In this document: positions 19,123 to 29,212 of the stretch, one piece after another
Layout of the letters: the number at the start of each line of letters is the position of its first letter
Numbering within the stretch: position 1 is the stretch's first letter
Assembly (NCBI RefSeq): GCF_026151655.1
Contig: NZ_JAMQPN010000006.1
Coordinates: 62,001-126,000 of the forward strand
DNA: 64,000 nt
Source: Leptospira soteropolitanensis
GTDB taxonomy: Bacteria; Spirochaetota; Leptospiria; Leptospirales; Leptospiraceae
Direction of reading: 5' to 3'
Program-made: the position numbers and the translations under genes
The notes under the pieces: generated by a model
The model's database searches: none
What the model saw: the letters and a program-made list of their open reading frames with translations, nothing else
Told to the model about the DNA's origin: nothing

Positions 19123-21049
19123 ATTCCTTCACGTGTAAATAAATAATTGTGATGTCATCATGAGGAGCTTGAGAAAGTCCCGTAAAATAATGAAAGTCTG
19201 CTAGAATATTTGCCATAGAATCGAGGGATTGTTTGGCGATCGTTTCTAAAAAGGATTTAGCAAGTCGTTTTTCACCATACTCCAACCGGTCTGCATTTTC
19301 TTCCTCGGTTAACCCATCCGTATAAAATAAAAATTGGTCTCCCTTTTGAAATGTATATTCTTCTTCAACGTATGTAAGACCAGGTAATATACCAAGAGGC
19401 TTTCCTTTGGGTTTGATCTCCACAAGTTCTTTTGCCTCTGCTTTCCAATGAAAAAAAGACGGGTGACCGGCACTTGAAACTATAAATTTATGAGATTCGA
19501 AATCGATAAAAAAGTAGGTCGCCGTTGTGAATCGTCCGAAAGATTTTTTCACCAAATACTCGTTCATTGCAGAAAGTAAAAAAGAAGGATTTGCCCAATG
19601 CCTGTATGCTTGAAAAAAAGCAAATTTGGATAATGAAGCAATAATGGAAGCACCAAGTCCATGCCCCACCACATCAGCAATTAAAACTCCAAATCTCTTA
19701 CTTCCTAATGCTTGAAAGTCGTAAAAGTCACCTCCTACTTCATGAGAAGGTTGGTAATGAACAGAAATTTCCATTTGTTCCCAGTTGGGAACGGAAGGAG
19801 GTAGAATGGCACTTTGAATTCTTGCGGCGGTAACTATTTCTTTTTGTAAAGTCCCGTATTTTACTTCGGAATTACGAAATAAATTTTCTCCATAAAGTGT
19901 GAGGCATACTACAAAAATAAAAAAACCCCAGTGCGATTCTCTTGGAACAGAATGCAAAAACCCAAGGGATGACAAAATATCGTGTGCATTTAGGACAAAT
20001 AATGCGGATGTACCAATCACAAGTAAAATGGCTTTCGGTTTTCTTGCAACTACTTGCCCCCAGGCCACAATGATCTGTATGACAAGGGTTGGCAAACACA
20101 ACCAAACAAAAGTTAAAATTGCCAAAGACATGGAAATAGTTTCTATAAATGCCAAACCAAGAATCACAACAGAAAACAGAACATGAAACTGCCACAACAT
20201 CCTTATGAAATTCCATCTTCCTCCGCCAACCAATTGTTCAAAAAAATACAAACAACTAATCGGAATTAAAAACAAAGTAAGGATAAAAATGATAAAACTA
20301 GGAAAGATCGAATCATAATAAAATAATCCGAAAAATCCAGACTGTGATAAAAAGTGTATTCCCGATATAGAAGAAAACCAAGTAAAAGCAAGTAGCTGTT
20401 TTTTCTTTCGTCTTTCAAAAAGATAAAAAGAAAATAAACCGAGGACCAAAAAGAAAAATCCTAGAGAGGCAAAAGACTGACTTCTATTGGCGATGGCTTT
20501 GTGGTGTTCGGTTGGATCCCCGAGAAGAGGTGGTTCAGAAAAACCAATAGGCAGAATTCCTTCTGAAAAAAATACGATATACACATAGTTACCTAAACAT
20601 TCTTTAGGGAGGAAAATGATTGGCACAAAACTTCGATTATAATTAATTTTTAATTTTTGATTTGAATGACCAGTATCATTCACGGAGTAAAAAAACTGCG
20701 ATTGTAACTTCTGTTCTCCACAGTAAACATCAAAAAAATTAATAAGCCCATGTAACAATAAGGATGGCTCCTTATATCCCATAGATTCACGAAAACGGAT
20801 TCGAGCTGATAAATATTTGGGACCAGTTTTTTCTAAACTCACATAAGGTATAGAATACGGCTCGTATTCTAAAGAAAGGTCTTCTATCCCTGGACTAAAA
20901 TGAACTAACTCTTCTTCCGTGAGGAAGCGGTATTCCCATCCGAGGGCCCATTTAACAGATTGATAAGGAAGAAGTGAATCAAAACAAGATACAAAACAGA
21001 AAGGAAAAAAAAGAACAATGAAAATAGTTGTTACATAGGTCCGTTCCAT
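19121..21049 (-). CDS. SpoIIE-type PP2C phosphatase with 7TM sensor
   Basis: A 642-residue membrane protein. The N-terminus has a signal or lipobox-like segment (CFVSC), an exported beta-rich domain (about 25-185) and about seven membrane helices (190-395), like 7TMR-DISM sensors. The C-terminal phosphatase (about 410-640) has AARIQSAILPP, then EVGGDFYDF and IADVVGHGLGASI with metal-binding Asp residues, and ends in HDDITIIYL. SpoIIE phosphatases dephosphorylate STAS-domain antagonists. The start overlaps the end of the release-factor-like gene by 19 bases. Confidence 0.9.
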   Translation of the reverse strand: MERTYVTTIFIVLFFPFCFVSCFDSLLPYQSVKWALGWEYRFLTEEELVHFSPGIEDLSLEYEPYSIPYVSLEKTGPKYLSARIRFRESMGYKEPSLLLHGLINFFDVYCGEQKLQSQFFYSVNDTGHSNQKLKINYNRSFVPIIFLPKECLGNYVYIVFFSEGILPIGFSEPPLLGDPTEHHKAIANRSQSFASLGFFFLVLGLFSFYLFERRKKKQLLAFTWFSSISGIHFLSQSGFFGLFYYDSIFPSFIIFILTLFLIPISCLYFFEQLVGGGRWNFIRMLWQFHVLFSVVILGLAFIETISMSLAILTFVWLCLPTLVIQIIVAWGQVVARKPKAILLVIGTSALFVLNAHDILSSLGFLHSVPRESHWGFFIFVVCLTLYGENLFRNSEVKYGTLQKEIVTAARIQSAILPPSVPNWEQMEISVHYQPSHEVGGDFYDFQALGSKRFGVLIADVVGHGLGASIIASLSKFAFFQAYRHWANPSFLLSAMNEYLVKKSFGRFTTATYFFIDFESHKFIVSSAGHPSFFHWKAEAKELVEIKPKGKPLGILPGLTYVEEEYTFQKGDQFLFYTDGLTEEENADRLEYGEKRLAKSFLETIAKQSLDSMANILADFHYFTGLSQAPHDDITIIYLHVKE

Positions 21050-21417
21050 TCCTTTTTATCTATCTCCAACTTCTTCTTCAAAGATTTACGATACTTATCT
21101 TGTTTTTTCTTTCGCAGTTTCTTTAAGTTGGAGTTGGTTTTAGAAGGATCCATTTCTTTTTCCAATTCCAAACATAATAAATCTCTCGCTTTATAACGAT
21201 TGAGACCTTGAGTACGATAAATAGAACATTTGATTTGTTTTCCCGAAGGTTTATGAACCAAATGCACTGCAGTAGAAACCTTATTTACGTTTTGGCCGCC
21301 TTTGCCGCTAGCTTTTACAAATTGTTCATAAAGATCTGCTTCAGTAATTCCTAGTACTTCCATCCGTCTCTGTAGCGATAAATTCTTTTCAACAGAAACG
21401 GGAAAGGTTAAGGGCAT
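21031..21417 (-). CDS. Release-factor-like peptidyl-tRNA hydrolase domain protein (GGQ)
   Basis: A 128-residue protein with only the catalytic domain of class I release factors. The motif ASGKGGQNVNKVSTAVHL places GGQ at residues 40-42. There are no codon-recognition domains. A strongly basic C-terminal tail (about 95-120, LKKLRKKKQDKYRKSLKKK) resembles those of ArfB and the mitochondrial MTRFR family, which enter the empty mRNA channel of stalled ribosomes. Ribosome rescue is therefore likely but not shown; which subfamily it belongs to is unclear. It lies between the UVR-motif gene (50 bases upstream) and the overlapping SpoIIE gene. Confidence 0.82.
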   Translation of the reverse strand: MPLTFPVSVEKNLSLQRRMEVLGITEADLYEQFVKASGKGGQNVNKVSTAVHLVHKPSGKQIKCSIYRTQGLNRYKARDLLCLELEKEMDPSKTNSNLKKLRKKKQDKYRKSLKKKLEIDKKEWNGPM

Positions 21418-21467
21418 TTGAGGATAGAGGTTAGATAGAATTGGTCAAGAAATTTTTTTCCTAAGAA

Positions 21468-22160
21468 TCAATGAGCAGATGATTCAATTTCCAAAATGCG
21501 TCTACGCAAATCGGAAGCTGTTTCATAATTTTCAATTTGAATTGCATTAAACTTTTGAATGTATAGTCCAATGAGTTCATCACCCACTTTTCCTGGAACA
21601 GAAAGAGCTTTTTTAAAATTATCAATATCAAGGGTAGGATGGTTGTTATGGAAGTAATCTACAATACGTTCCATCTTAAGCCTAGTAGCTTCCCTAGCAA
21701 TTCCAGAAGTATTCCTAAATTCTAGAGAAAGGCTTGCCAATGTTTCCAATGGTTCACTCACCTGTTCTAGATGTTCGGTTAGGCTTGTTGTTTGTGTTTT
21801 TTTCTCTTTGGCCTTACAAAACTCAACGTACCGCATTACCATTGAATTGAATTGCTCCATTCTCTCTTGTATGTACTGGTTTGCTGATTCTTTATTCTCA
21901 GGCATTTGAAAATCAGGGAGTTGTACTACATCGTAAAGATGAATATTGTCAGAGAGAATCTTCATGAGCTCTTCTTTGGAAGGAAGTGCCACGGGTGGAA
22001 AGGTAACCACTGGGTAGTTGTCCCCAATTTTTAAGAAACTAACCACCACGTTGGATGCTATGATTTTACCACCGGGCGCAATCGGGTTTTCTCCGAATAC
22101 ATGGCAGTATGCGATTAAATTACCTGTAGGATTTGGTTTGGAACCGCGTTCAAAATTCAT
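21468..22160 (-). CDS. Hypothetical protein with C-terminal UVR-like motif
   Basis: A 230-residue, probably cytosolic protein I do not recognise. The first ~75 residues look like a small beta domain ([14 protein letters not shown], then [16 protein letters not shown]). The middle is helical. The C-terminus (about 200-228, [23 protein letters not shown]) matches the UvrB/UvrC-type helical hairpin, which in other proteins mediates UvrB-UvrC contact or appears in McsA/ClpC partners. It lies 47 bases downstream of mrp in the same direction. No catalytic motif is visible. Confidence 0.6.
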   Translation of the reverse strand: MNFERGSKPNPTGNLIAYCHVFGENPIAPGGKIIASNVVVSFLKIGDNYPVVTFPPVALPSKEELMKILSDNIHLYDVVQLPDFQMPENKESANQYIQERMEQFNSMVMRYVEFCKAKEKKTQTTSLTEHLEQVSEPLETLASLSLEFRNTSGIAREATRLKMERIVDYFHNNHPTLDIDNFKKALSVPGKVGDELIGLYIQKFNAIQIENYETASDLRRRILEIESSAH

Positions 22161-22207
22161 AGTATATCCTTTAGACTAAGAAATATGGAAGAAGAAACAA
22201 GTGATTT

Positions 22208-23260
22208 TTAATCTTCCCACTGAGCAATTTGGTCTTCCAAATTTTTTGCAATGCGAAAATACGCCTCTTTTAAGGGAGATTCTTTTGCGTCAAGTAAGGC
22301 CGGTTTGCCAGATTCACCGGAACTCATAACATCCAAAGTCAAGGGAACCGATCCGAGTTCCGGCACGCCCACCTGCTTAGAGAGTTTTTCCCCTCCGCCC
22401 TTTGAGAAAACATCTGTTACATGGCCGCATTTAGGACAAGCAAATCCAGACATATTTTCTACAATTCCAAGAATTGGTACCTTTACTTGTTTAAACATGG
22501 CTGCTGCTCGTCCTGCATCAAGAACTGCCACTTCTTGCGGAGTTGTCACAATCACCGCACCATCCAAATCAATGAGTTGGGCCAGTGAAAGTTGGACATC
22601 TCCTGTTCCTGGAGGTAAATCAATAAAAAGATAATCTAATTCCCCCCAGACAACATCATATAAGAACTGTTCAATGGCTTTTCCGAGCATGGGTCCACGC
22701 CAAACGACGGGTTGGTCTTCTGTTACAAGAAAAGAAAAAGATATGAGTTTGATTCCATGTTTTTCGATGGGATAAATTTTATCTTCTTCGGATTTTAATG
22801 CAACGCGGCCGTTGATTCCAAACATTTTTCCAAGAGATGGTCCGTAAATATCCGCATCAAGAATTCCCACCTTCTTTCCGTTACGTGCAAGGGTAGAAGC
22901 AAGGTTGGCAGTGACAGTTGATTTTCCTACTCCACCTTTTCCTGATCCAACAGCGATCACCTTTTTAACACCGATGATACGATTTCCATCTTCCATCTTT
23001 AGGTTTTGGTCTACTTCAAATTTGATTTTGACCTTACCTGCACCTTCGATTTTAGAAATGAGCTGTCTTGTTTGTGCTTCGAGTCCGATTTGTAATCGTC
23101 TATCTGCATTGGGAGTTTTGATTAAAATTTCGATTCCATCATCTGTAGGAGTTACAGATGCAACCATCCCCAAACTTACGATGTCTTTTTTTAACTCAGG
23201 ATGTTTCACCTGCATGAGTTGTCGTTGGATCGTTGTTAAGTCGATTTTTGAATTTGCCAT
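22208..23260 (-). CDS. mrp: Mrp/ApbC-type iron-sulfur cluster carrier ATPase
   Basis: A 350-residue protein. An N-terminal MIP18/DUF59 domain (about 1-85) is followed by a deviant Walker A P-loop, [10 protein letters not shown] (about 108-117). Later motifs are [20 protein letters not shown] and [13 protein letters not shown], where the CxxC binds a bridging 4Fe-4S cluster between subunits. The protein loads clusters onto apo-enzymes in the cytosol. AAGGAC precedes the ATG. It follows the metallophosphoesterase gene by 11 bases. The family is certain. Confidence 0.95.
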   Translation of the reverse strand: MANSKIDLTTIQRQLMQVKHPELKKDIVSLGMVASVTPTDDGIEILIKTPNADRRLQIGLEAQTRQLISKIEGAGKVKIKFEVDQNLKMEDGNRIIGVKKVIAVGSGKGGVGKSTVTANLASTLARNGKKVGILDADIYGPSLGKMFGINGRVALKSEEDKIYPIEKHGIKLISFSFLVTEDQPVVWRGPMLGKAIEQFLYDVVWGELDYLFIDLPPGTGDVQLSLAQLIDLDGAVIVTTPQEVAVLDAGRAAAMFKQVKVPILGIVENMSGFACPKCGHVTDVFSKGGGEKLSKQVGVPELGSVPLTLDVMSSGESGKPALLDAKESPLKEAYFRIAKNLEDQIAQWED

Positions 23261-23271
23261 AGTTTGTCCTT

Positions 23272-24135
23272 TTAGATAACCCCTTCCGACTCTTCGTAAA
23301 AAATCGGACTAGTCTCAATGAATTTGTCTTCGGAATAAATAAAACGACGGTAATGTGTAGATTTTTGTATCTCAATCAGGTGAAACCCACATTCATGGTT
23401 TCCGTCAGAGAGTCTCGTACTGGAAGCAGAATTCACAATTGGAAATCTAGTCTCAGGTCCCGGAAGTTTGACCCAATTGGTATGTGTGTGACCATGTAAA
23501 TACAACTCAGGTGGATTGGTTTTTAACTTCTCGACCACCTCAGCTCTGTTAGTCATACGGTGCGTTTTGGATTCAATTTCGCTCGAAGGATTCCAAAGTG
23601 GATGATGGCATACTAAGATATAAGGTTCTGTAACAAGGCGAAGAGTTTTATCAATCACTTCTGGAGACACGTAACCATTGGCCGTGATCCGAGGGATGGC
23701 ATAATTCGAATCCCAACCAACAAAAAGTTTCCCGCCAATTTTTTTGGATCGAATGTATGATTTTGGATCAAGAGGGTTCCCAAGCCACTCACTAAATGTT
23801 TTTTCAAATAAGGGGTTTGGTCCAAGTGCTCGTTTGTGGTAACGATCGTGGTTTCCTGGAATGATAAATGTTTTTTCCGTAAGCAAAGGACGTAAAATTT
23901 CTTTTGCATTTTCAAACTCACCTGGATGAGAAACATTTGTCAAATCACCAGAGATGATGAGTGCATCATATTCTAATTTACTAATAGCATCCACCATAGC
24001 AGAAATCAATACAAGTGGATGTTTTGATTTTCGTCTCAACCGATAGCTGAGGTATCCGACAATGGCTTTTCCACGAAGAGAAAACAAAGGAAGTTTCTTC
24101 GGGAAATGTAAGTCAGAAATATGCAGGATTTTCAT
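23272..24135 (-). CDS. Calcineurin-like metallophosphoesterase
   Basis: A 287-residue enzyme with the full di-metal motif set: DLHF near residue 8, SGDLTN, GNHDRYH, CHHP and GHTHTN. It belongs to the group of small cytosolic phosphodiesterases and phosphatases related to cAMP phosphodiesterase CpdA and to UDP-diacylglucosamine hydrolases; the substrate cannot be read from sequence. Its ATG overlaps the stop of a lipoyl-domain gene by four bases (ATGA), and mrp follows 11 bases later, so the three are likely co-translated or co-transcribed. Confidence 0.85.
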   Translation of the reverse strand: MKILHISDLHFPKKLPLFSLRGKAIVGYLSYRLRRKSKHPLVLISAMVDAISKLEYDALIISGDLTNVSHPGEFENAKEILRPLLTEKTFIIPGNHDRYHKRALGPNPLFEKTFSEWLGNPLDPKSYIRSKKIGGKLFVGWDSNYAIPRITANGYVSPEVIDKTLRLVTEPYILVCHHPLWNPSSEIESKTHRMTNRAEVVEKLKTNPPELYLHGHTHTNWVKLPGPETRFPIVNSASSTRLSDGNHECGFHLIEIQKSTHYRRFIYSEDKFIETSPIFYEESEGVI

Positions 24136-24374
24136 TCGTTAATATCCATGATTCCGAGGATATCTCCTTTTTTCACTACCGATCCTTCTTTTATGATGAT
24201 TTTTTTTAGGATTCCTGAATAGGGTGATTCCACGGGGAAAGCGGCTTTGTCGGTGACAAGTTCGACCATTTCGTCTCCTTGGGAAACAGAATCACCAACA
24301 TTTCGGAGCCAACGAACCAATTCGATCTTTTCTGTATCGCCCAAATCTGGAGTTTTTAAAAGGAATTCTTTCAT
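24132..24374 (-). CDS. Stand-alone lipoyl/biotinyl attachment domain protein
   Basis: An 80-residue protein made of one lipoyl-type hammerhead. VELVTDKAAFPVESPYSG contains the Lys in the TDKA position that is lipoylated in 2-oxoacid dehydrogenase E2 proteins. There is no E2 catalytic domain or E1-binding domain. The start is ATG 24374, with AGGA 8 bases upstream; a GTG two codons earlier lies too close to that site. It overlaps the metallophosphoesterase gene by four bases. It might donate lipoyl groups, act as an accessory E2 arm, or be something else; the host enzyme is not in the window. Confidence 0.8.
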   Translation of the reverse strand: MKEFLLKTPDLGDTEKIELVRWLRNVGDSVSQGDEMVELVTDKAAFPVESPYSGILKKIIIKEGSVVKKGDILGIMDINE

Positions 24375-24461
24375 GGACACAATCCTTTGTCACGGAAATG
24401 AAAACTGGTTTACAAAACCCTGTTTTCCCGTTTTTTTAACATAAAAGTTTAGCGAACCTCA

Positions 24462-25298
24462 ATGGGAAACGAGAAAATCAAATATAAAGGCACCGAAATC
24501 ATCGAAAACTTGGACGAGTTGATTCAAAAGGACTATTTCCATTTTGAACTAAAAGGGCTCACCAAGTCTACAAGGGATATCGTCAATGAAGTAGTTCAAG
24601 GAATATTAAACCGAGTTGGCGCAAATCCACTCACTTCATTTCATTTGTTTAGCGGTCTAATGGAGGCCCTCTTAAATGCTGTAAAAGCAAACACACGTTT
24701 TGTGATTTTTCAAGATGAACTTTTGAATAAACTCACAGCACAGGGGCAAACTCCAGAAGAAGAAGCAGAAGAATTACTCGACATTATTTTAGAAACAGAA
24801 CCACTTCGAGATGCAATGCAACGTTACATTGTTCCTGATAAAATCAAAAAAGTGGTTCAAAAAATTCTAACTTTATCAGACAAAAAAAGATCAAAAAAAC
24901 ACAACCTCTCCATCGACGAAAAAGAATTCTTAAACATAGTTAGAGAAAAAGTAAAAAAGTATGATCTAAAAATTTCAATGAAAATTGAAATCAGACCAAC
25001 CTCTGTCTACATTCGAATCAGAAATGATTCCCCCATTATGGGGATGGATTTAAATCGAATTCGCAAAAGTAGAGAAAGACATGCGGAGCTTGCCAAACAG
25101 GGAAACTCTGCAGAATTTTTCAGGCCTGACTTTTTGGATGAAAAAGAAAGTGCTGGGTTTGGGATTGCGATGATTGATGAAGGTTTTTATAACTTAGGAC
25201 TTGATCCATTAGAATGTTTCGATATCCAAACTAGTAAAAAAACAACGACGGTTTACCTCAACTATCCGTTAGAGGCTCTCCAAAAGATGGAGTTTTGA
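24462..25298 (+). CDS. GHKL/HATPase-like protein of unknown function
   Basis: A 278-residue cytosolic protein. GLMEALLNAVKANTRF resembles the N-box of histidine-kinase-type ATPases, VYIRIRNDSPI the strand before the G1 box, and SAGFGIAMIDEGFYNLG the Gly-rich lid. The usual Asp-x-Gly-x-Gly is not present as such, and there is no phospho-acceptor His domain, so this may be a degenerate ATPase or anti-sigma-like module. A charged helical insertion lies between the N-box and G1 (about 90-180). Its TGA overlaps the TTG start of pabBC (TTGA). Confidence 0.55.
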   Translation: MGNEKIKYKGTEIIENLDELIQKDYFHFELKGLTKSTRDIVNEVVQGILNRVGANPLTSFHLFSGLMEALLNAVKANTRFVIFQDELLNKLTAQGQTPEEEAEELLDIILETEPLRDAMQRYIVPDKIKKVVQKILTLSDKKRSKKHNLSIDEKEFLNIVREKVKKYDLKISMKIEIRPTSVYIRIRNDSPIMGMDLNRIRKSRERHAELAKQGNSAEFFRPDFLDEKESAGFGIAMIDEGFYNLGLDPLECFDIQTSKKTTTVYLNYPLEALQKMEF

Positions 25299-27154
25299 TA
25301 CAAGTTTCAGAAGTTACTTGGGAATCTTTTGAGAATGAATACCGTGATATTGGCGGATTTCTCTGGGAAGATTCCAACTCAGAACCAGGTTATACCCTTT
25401 GCGATTGGTATTTTGATTTACAAGAGGAAGTAGAAATCCTCTACGCAAAGACAGAACCAGTCGCAGAAACAATAGAAAACAACTTATCCAAGTTAGACGA
25501 TCTTAGAGAAAAAGGTTTTTATCCATGTGGTGCCTTTTTTTTCGAACTTGGATACTTTTTTATCGAAGGTTTGGATCTAAACCATTCTCCTCTTCCAGAA
25601 GGGACACCTCTCCTCCAGTATTCCATTTATAAAAGGAAAAAAAGGATTAAGTATCCCAATCCGTCATCTCTCCACTTTGGGAAAATGGAATTAAAAAATA
25701 GTTCTGTCTTATGGAATAAAGAAACTTATCTGGAACGTTTTGAAAAAACAAAGCAGGCTCTTTTACTTGGCGAAAGTTACGAATTAAACTTATGTTTTCC
25801 CGTTTCGCTTTCAATCGAAGGGGATATGTTTTTATACTACCAATCCCTAAAAACAAAACAAAAAACAAAATACTCTGTCTATTATCCTTTTTCAGAAACA
25901 AGAACTCTATCTCTATCACCAGAATTATTTTTTGAAGTCCAAGGAGAAAAAATCCAAACAGAACCCATGAAAGGAACAATCCTTCGCGGTTTCACATCCA
26001 AACAAGATAAAGATTACAAAATAAAACTCCAATCCTCTGACAAAGAAAGAGCAGAAAATGTAATGATCACTGATTTGTATCGAAACGATTTAGGTAGGAT
26101 CGCCAAACAAGGAACAGTTCAAGTGACAGATCTTTTTTTAGTGAAAGGTCTAGAAACAGTTTGGCAGATGGTTTCCAAGGTAGAAGCCAAATTAAGAAAT
26201 GCTTTTGCCTGGTATCCCATCCTAATGGCGCTTTTTCCTTCTGGTTCTGTGATTGGAGCTCCGAAAAAAAGATCCTTTGAAATTTTACGAGAATTGGAAA
26301 ATACAAATAGAGGATTGTATACAGGATCATTATTCGTCTCAGAAATGTTAGATGGTGTCCCTTGGATTCGATCCAATGTTTCCATAAGGACCTTATATCT
26401 AAAAAAAGATGAGAATTTATGGAAAGGAAACTATGGAGTGGGAAGTGGAATTACCGTTCTTTCCGATGCCGAGGCAGAATATTTGGAATGCCTATCAAAA
26501 TTAAAATTCATCACAAACCCAATTCCTTCCAGTTTTGAGATATTGGAAACAATACGATTCAGAAAGGGGCATTATTTTTTAAAAGAACTTCACTTAGAAA
26601 GGATGGAACAAACGGCAAATCGTCTTGGTTTTCCCTTTTCTAAACAAAAAGCAGAAGCCACTTTAAAAACTCTCACCGATGGTTCCCATGACACGACCTT
26701 ACGTCTTCGTTTGTTACTCGGAGAAAGGGGAGAATTTCGTGGAGAGAAATTTAATTTTTCGAAACCAAAGAAACGCCCCACCATTCGATTGGGACTTGCT
26801 AGTCGCCCCGTCGATTCAAAGGATTTATTTTTATACCACAAAACAACAAACAGATCCTTTTATAATGAGATACTAGAAGAATGTAAAACCAAATCTATTG
26901 ACGATTGTATTTTGTTTGATCAGGAAAACCGAATTCTAGAAACGAACATTAGAAATTTATTTCTTAGAAAAGGGAAGTTTTGGTATACCCCCTCACTCGA
27001 AACAGGAGGTCTTCCCGGTGTGTTTCGAGAAGCACTCATCCGAAAGGGATGGGTAAAAGAAACCCTACTTTTCCAATCAGATTTGTTAGAAGCGGATGAA
27101 ATCCTGGTGGGGAATTCCCTTCGTGGCTTTGAAAGAGTGGATCTGGTTTTTTAA
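25295..27154 (+). CDS. pabBC: Aminodeoxychorismate synthase component I / aminodeoxychorismate lyase fusion
   Basis: A 619-residue bifunctional enzyme making 4-aminobenzoate for folate. The N-terminal ~410 residues are chorismate-binding: EPMKGTILRG holds the nucleophile Lys of the PIKGT motif, followed by FPSGSVIGAPKKRSFEIL and GVGSGITVLSDAEAEYLE. Residues about 420-619 are a class IV aminotransferase (ADC lyase), with the probable PLP Lys in YHKTTNRSFY and the end motif EADEILVGNSLRGFERV. No glutaminase (PabA) gene is adjacent. The TTG start overlaps the preceding stop by four bases; the start is the least certain part. Confidence 0.92.
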   Translation: MIQVSEVTWESFENEYRDIGGFLWEDSNSEPGYTLCDWYFDLQEEVEILYAKTEPVAETIENNLSKLDDLREKGFYPCGAFFFELGYFFIEGLDLNHSPLPEGTPLLQYSIYKRKKRIKYPNPSSLHFGKMELKNSSVLWNKETYLERFEKTKQALLLGESYELNLCFPVSLSIEGDMFLYYQSLKTKQKTKYSVYYPFSETRTLSLSPELFFEVQGEKIQTEPMKGTILRGFTSKQDKDYKIKLQSSDKERAENVMITDLYRNDLGRIAKQGTVQVTDLFLVKGLETVWQMVSKVEAKLRNAFAWYPILMALFPSGSVIGAPKKRSFEILRELENTNRGLYTGSLFVSEMLDGVPWIRSNVSIRTLYLKKDENLWKGNYGVGSGITVLSDAEAEYLECLSKLKFITNPIPSSFEILETIRFRKGHYFLKELHLERMEQTANRLGFPFSKQKAEATLKTLTDGSHDTTLRLRLLLGERGEFRGEKFNFSKPKKRPTIRLGLASRPVDSKDLFLYHKTTNRSFYNEILEECKTKSIDDCILFDQENRILETNIRNLFLRKGKFWYTPSLETGGLPGVFREALIRKGWVKETLLFQSDLLEADEILVGNSLRGFERVDLVF

Positions 27155-27180
27155 CAAGTAAAAGTTAAAGACAATTTAAA

Positions 27181-27204
27181 GAGGCAAATTGTGAACTTGC
27201 CCCT
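27181..27204. terminator. Weak hairpin between convergent pabBC and hslU
   Basis: GAGGCAA and TTGCC(C)CTC form an imperfect stem with one bulge, in the 58-base gap between two convergent genes. There is no strong T-run on either strand, so a terminator role is only suggested by position. Confidence 0.35.
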
Positions 27205-27212
27205 CATTTGAC

Positions 27213-28631
27213 TTATAGAATAAACCGACTTAAGTCCTTATCTTCGATGATTCCTTTTAGTTTAGAAGACACATAACTTTCGTTAATAACTACTTGTTTT
27301 TGTCCTTCTGGTAAATCAGGTGCATCAAAACTCGTATCTTCCAAAAGTTTTTCCATGATAGTATTGAGCCTTCTAGCACCAATGTTCTCATTTTTTTCAT
27401 TCATTTGAAACGCTAGTTTTGCAATTTCCGCAATACCATCAGTTGTATATTCAATGTTCACGCCTTCCGTGGCAAGAAGAGCTTCATATTGTTTGGTGAG
27501 AGAAGATTTGGGAGTGGTAAGGATTTTGATAAAATCGGACTCGGTGAGAGTTTCCAGTTCCACTCGAATCGGAAATCTACCCTGAAGTTCAGGAATAAGG
27601 TCGGAAGGTTTTGTCATATGAAAGGCACCTGCCGCAATAAAAAGAATATGATCTGTTTTGATGGGACCAATCTTTGTATTCACAGTGGATCCTTCAACGA
27701 TTGGCAGTAAGTCTCTTTGTACTCCTTCACGGGATACATCGGCCCCTTGCCTTCCTTCGCGGCCTGCAATTTTATCAATTTCATCTAAAAAAATAATGCC
27801 CATCTCTTCGACTCGACGCACAGCTTCTGATTGGATTTTATCGGCATCGATTAGTTTTTCTGCTTCCGATTCGGTAAGTAGTTTCCCAGCATCAATAACC
27901 TTTACCTTTCGTTTGCCAGTTTTTTTCGGCATCAAATCGCCGAGTAAACTTTGCAGCTGATTGTCCATGTCTTCCATATTACCGGCACCAAACACTTGCA
28001 ACATGGGAATTCCAGTTGTTTGAGTGGGTTTAGGAATATCTATTTCAATTTCTTGTTCGTTTAAGATTCCTTTACGAAGTTTTTCCCTAAACTTTTCTCT
28101 GGATTCTTTATAACTAGTTTGTCTTTCTTTTTCTTCTGGATTTAGATCTTCTTCTTTTTTATGGAAGATGGGAGGTAAAATGGCATCGAGAATTATTTCT
28201 TCTGCCTTTTCGATTGCTTTATCTTTTACGCGTTCACGAAATTCGGCTTTTACCAAATTTAATGCACCCATAGCCAAATCACGGATCATCGATTCAACAT
28301 CACGACCAACATAACCCACTTCAGTATACTTTGTGGCCTCTACTTTTAAAAAAGGAGCACCACATAACTTAGACAGGCGACGAGCAATTTCGGTTTTTCC
28401 TACGCCTGTTGGTCCTATCATAATGATATTTTTTGGATAAATTTCTTCTCTAAGTGACTCGTCGAGTTTACGACGTCTGGAACGATTTCTAAGGGCCACA
28501 GCAACAGCTCGCTTTGCTTTTGTTTGCCCAATGATATGTTCATCTAACTTTTCTACAATTTGACGAGGAGTTAATTCCTCAGCAGGGTTTGGAGATCCCG
28601 CAACTTCAGCAAGAATGGTAGGGTATGTCAT
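27213..28631 (-). CDS. hslU: HslU ATPase subunit of HslUV protease
   Basis: A 472-residue AAA+ unfoldase. [21 protein letters not shown], Walker [14 protein letters not shown], the [14 protein letters not shown] pore loop, Walker [10 protein letters not shown] and the C-terminal tail ending in DLSRFIL that docks into HslV are all present. The I-domain (about 110-240) is intact. The start is ATG 28631: GAGGA lies 8 bases upstream, while an in-frame TTG at 28646 lies before that site. It begins one base after the hslV stop. Cytosolic protein quality control. Confidence 0.97.
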   Translation of the reverse strand: MTYPTILAEVAGSPNPAEELTPRQIVEKLDEHIIGQTKAKRAVAVALRNRSRRRKLDESLREEIYPKNIIMIGPTGVGKTEIARRLSKLCGAPFLKVEATKYTEVGYVGRDVESMIRDLAMGALNLVKAEFRERVKDKAIEKAEEIILDAILPPIFHKKEEDLNPEEKERQTSYKESREKFREKLRKGILNEQEIEIDIPKPTQTTGIPMLQVFGAGNMEDMDNQLQSLLGDLMPKKTGKRKVKVIDAGKLLTESEAEKLIDADKIQSEAVRRVEEMGIIFLDEIDKIAGREGRQGADVSREGVQRDLLPIVEGSTVNTKIGPIKTDHILFIAAGAFHMTKPSDLIPELQGRFPIRVELETLTESDFIKILTTPKSSLTKQYEALLATEGVNIEYTTDGIAEIAKLAFQMNEKNENIGARRLNTIMEKLLEDTSFDAPDLPEGQKQVVINESYVSSKLKGIIEDKDLSRFIL

Positions 28632-28632
28632 T

Positions 28633-29166
28633 TTATAATTCCTCAATCACCAAATTATGGTTTGTGTAAATACAAATATCAGCAGTGATTTGCATTGCTT
28701 TTGTAATGATGTCTTTTGGGTCCATATCCGTGTTTTGCACAAGAGCACGAGCTGCCGATAAAGCAAAATTCCCACCAGAACCAATGGCAAGCACTCCATC
28801 ATCAGGTGAGATCACATCCCCCGTTCCTGAAATTAAAAAGGATTCGTTGGCATCACAGACGATGAGAAGTGCTTCCAGCCTTCGAAGCATTCGGTCCATC
28901 CTCCACTCACGAGCAAGCTCCACAGCGGCACGAGAGACAGATCCACCATGTTCGATTAATTTTTTTTCAAAGAGTTCAAAAAGAGTAAAAGCATCGGCAG
29001 CACTTCCAGCAAACCCCGCAATCACCTTACCGTTGTAAAGTCTTCTGACTTTTTTGGCGGTATGTTTCATCACGGTATTTCCCATAGATACCTGACCGTC
29101 TCCCCCTACAGCAATTTTGCCATTTTTACGAACAGAAAGGATGGTCGTTGCGTGAATTGTTTCCAT
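28633..29166 (-). CDS. hslV: HslV peptidase subunit of HslUV protease
   Basis: A 177-residue proteasome-like peptidase. After a short propeptide METIHA, self-cleavage would expose Thr7 in [11 protein letters not shown], the catalytic N-terminal threonine. [10 protein letters not shown], the [18 protein letters not shown] region and the C-terminal [12 protein letters not shown] are typical. It forms double hexamers that degrade proteins fed by HslU. The ribosome site is weak. It lies downstream of an RsbW-like gene and immediately upstream of hslU. Confidence 0.97.
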   Translation of the reverse strand: METIHATTILSVRKNGKIAVGGDGQVSMGNTVMKHTAKKVRRLYNGKVIAGFAGSAADAFTLFELFEKKLIEHGGSVSRAAVELAREWRMDRMLRRLEALLIVCDANESFLISGTGDVISPDDGVLAIGSGGNFALSAARALVQNTDMDPKDIITKAMQITADICIYTNHNLVIEEL

Positions 29167-29212
29167 AAGGATAAAATTCCAAAATGGTGAAGGTTGTCGA
29201 GAAAAATGGAGG

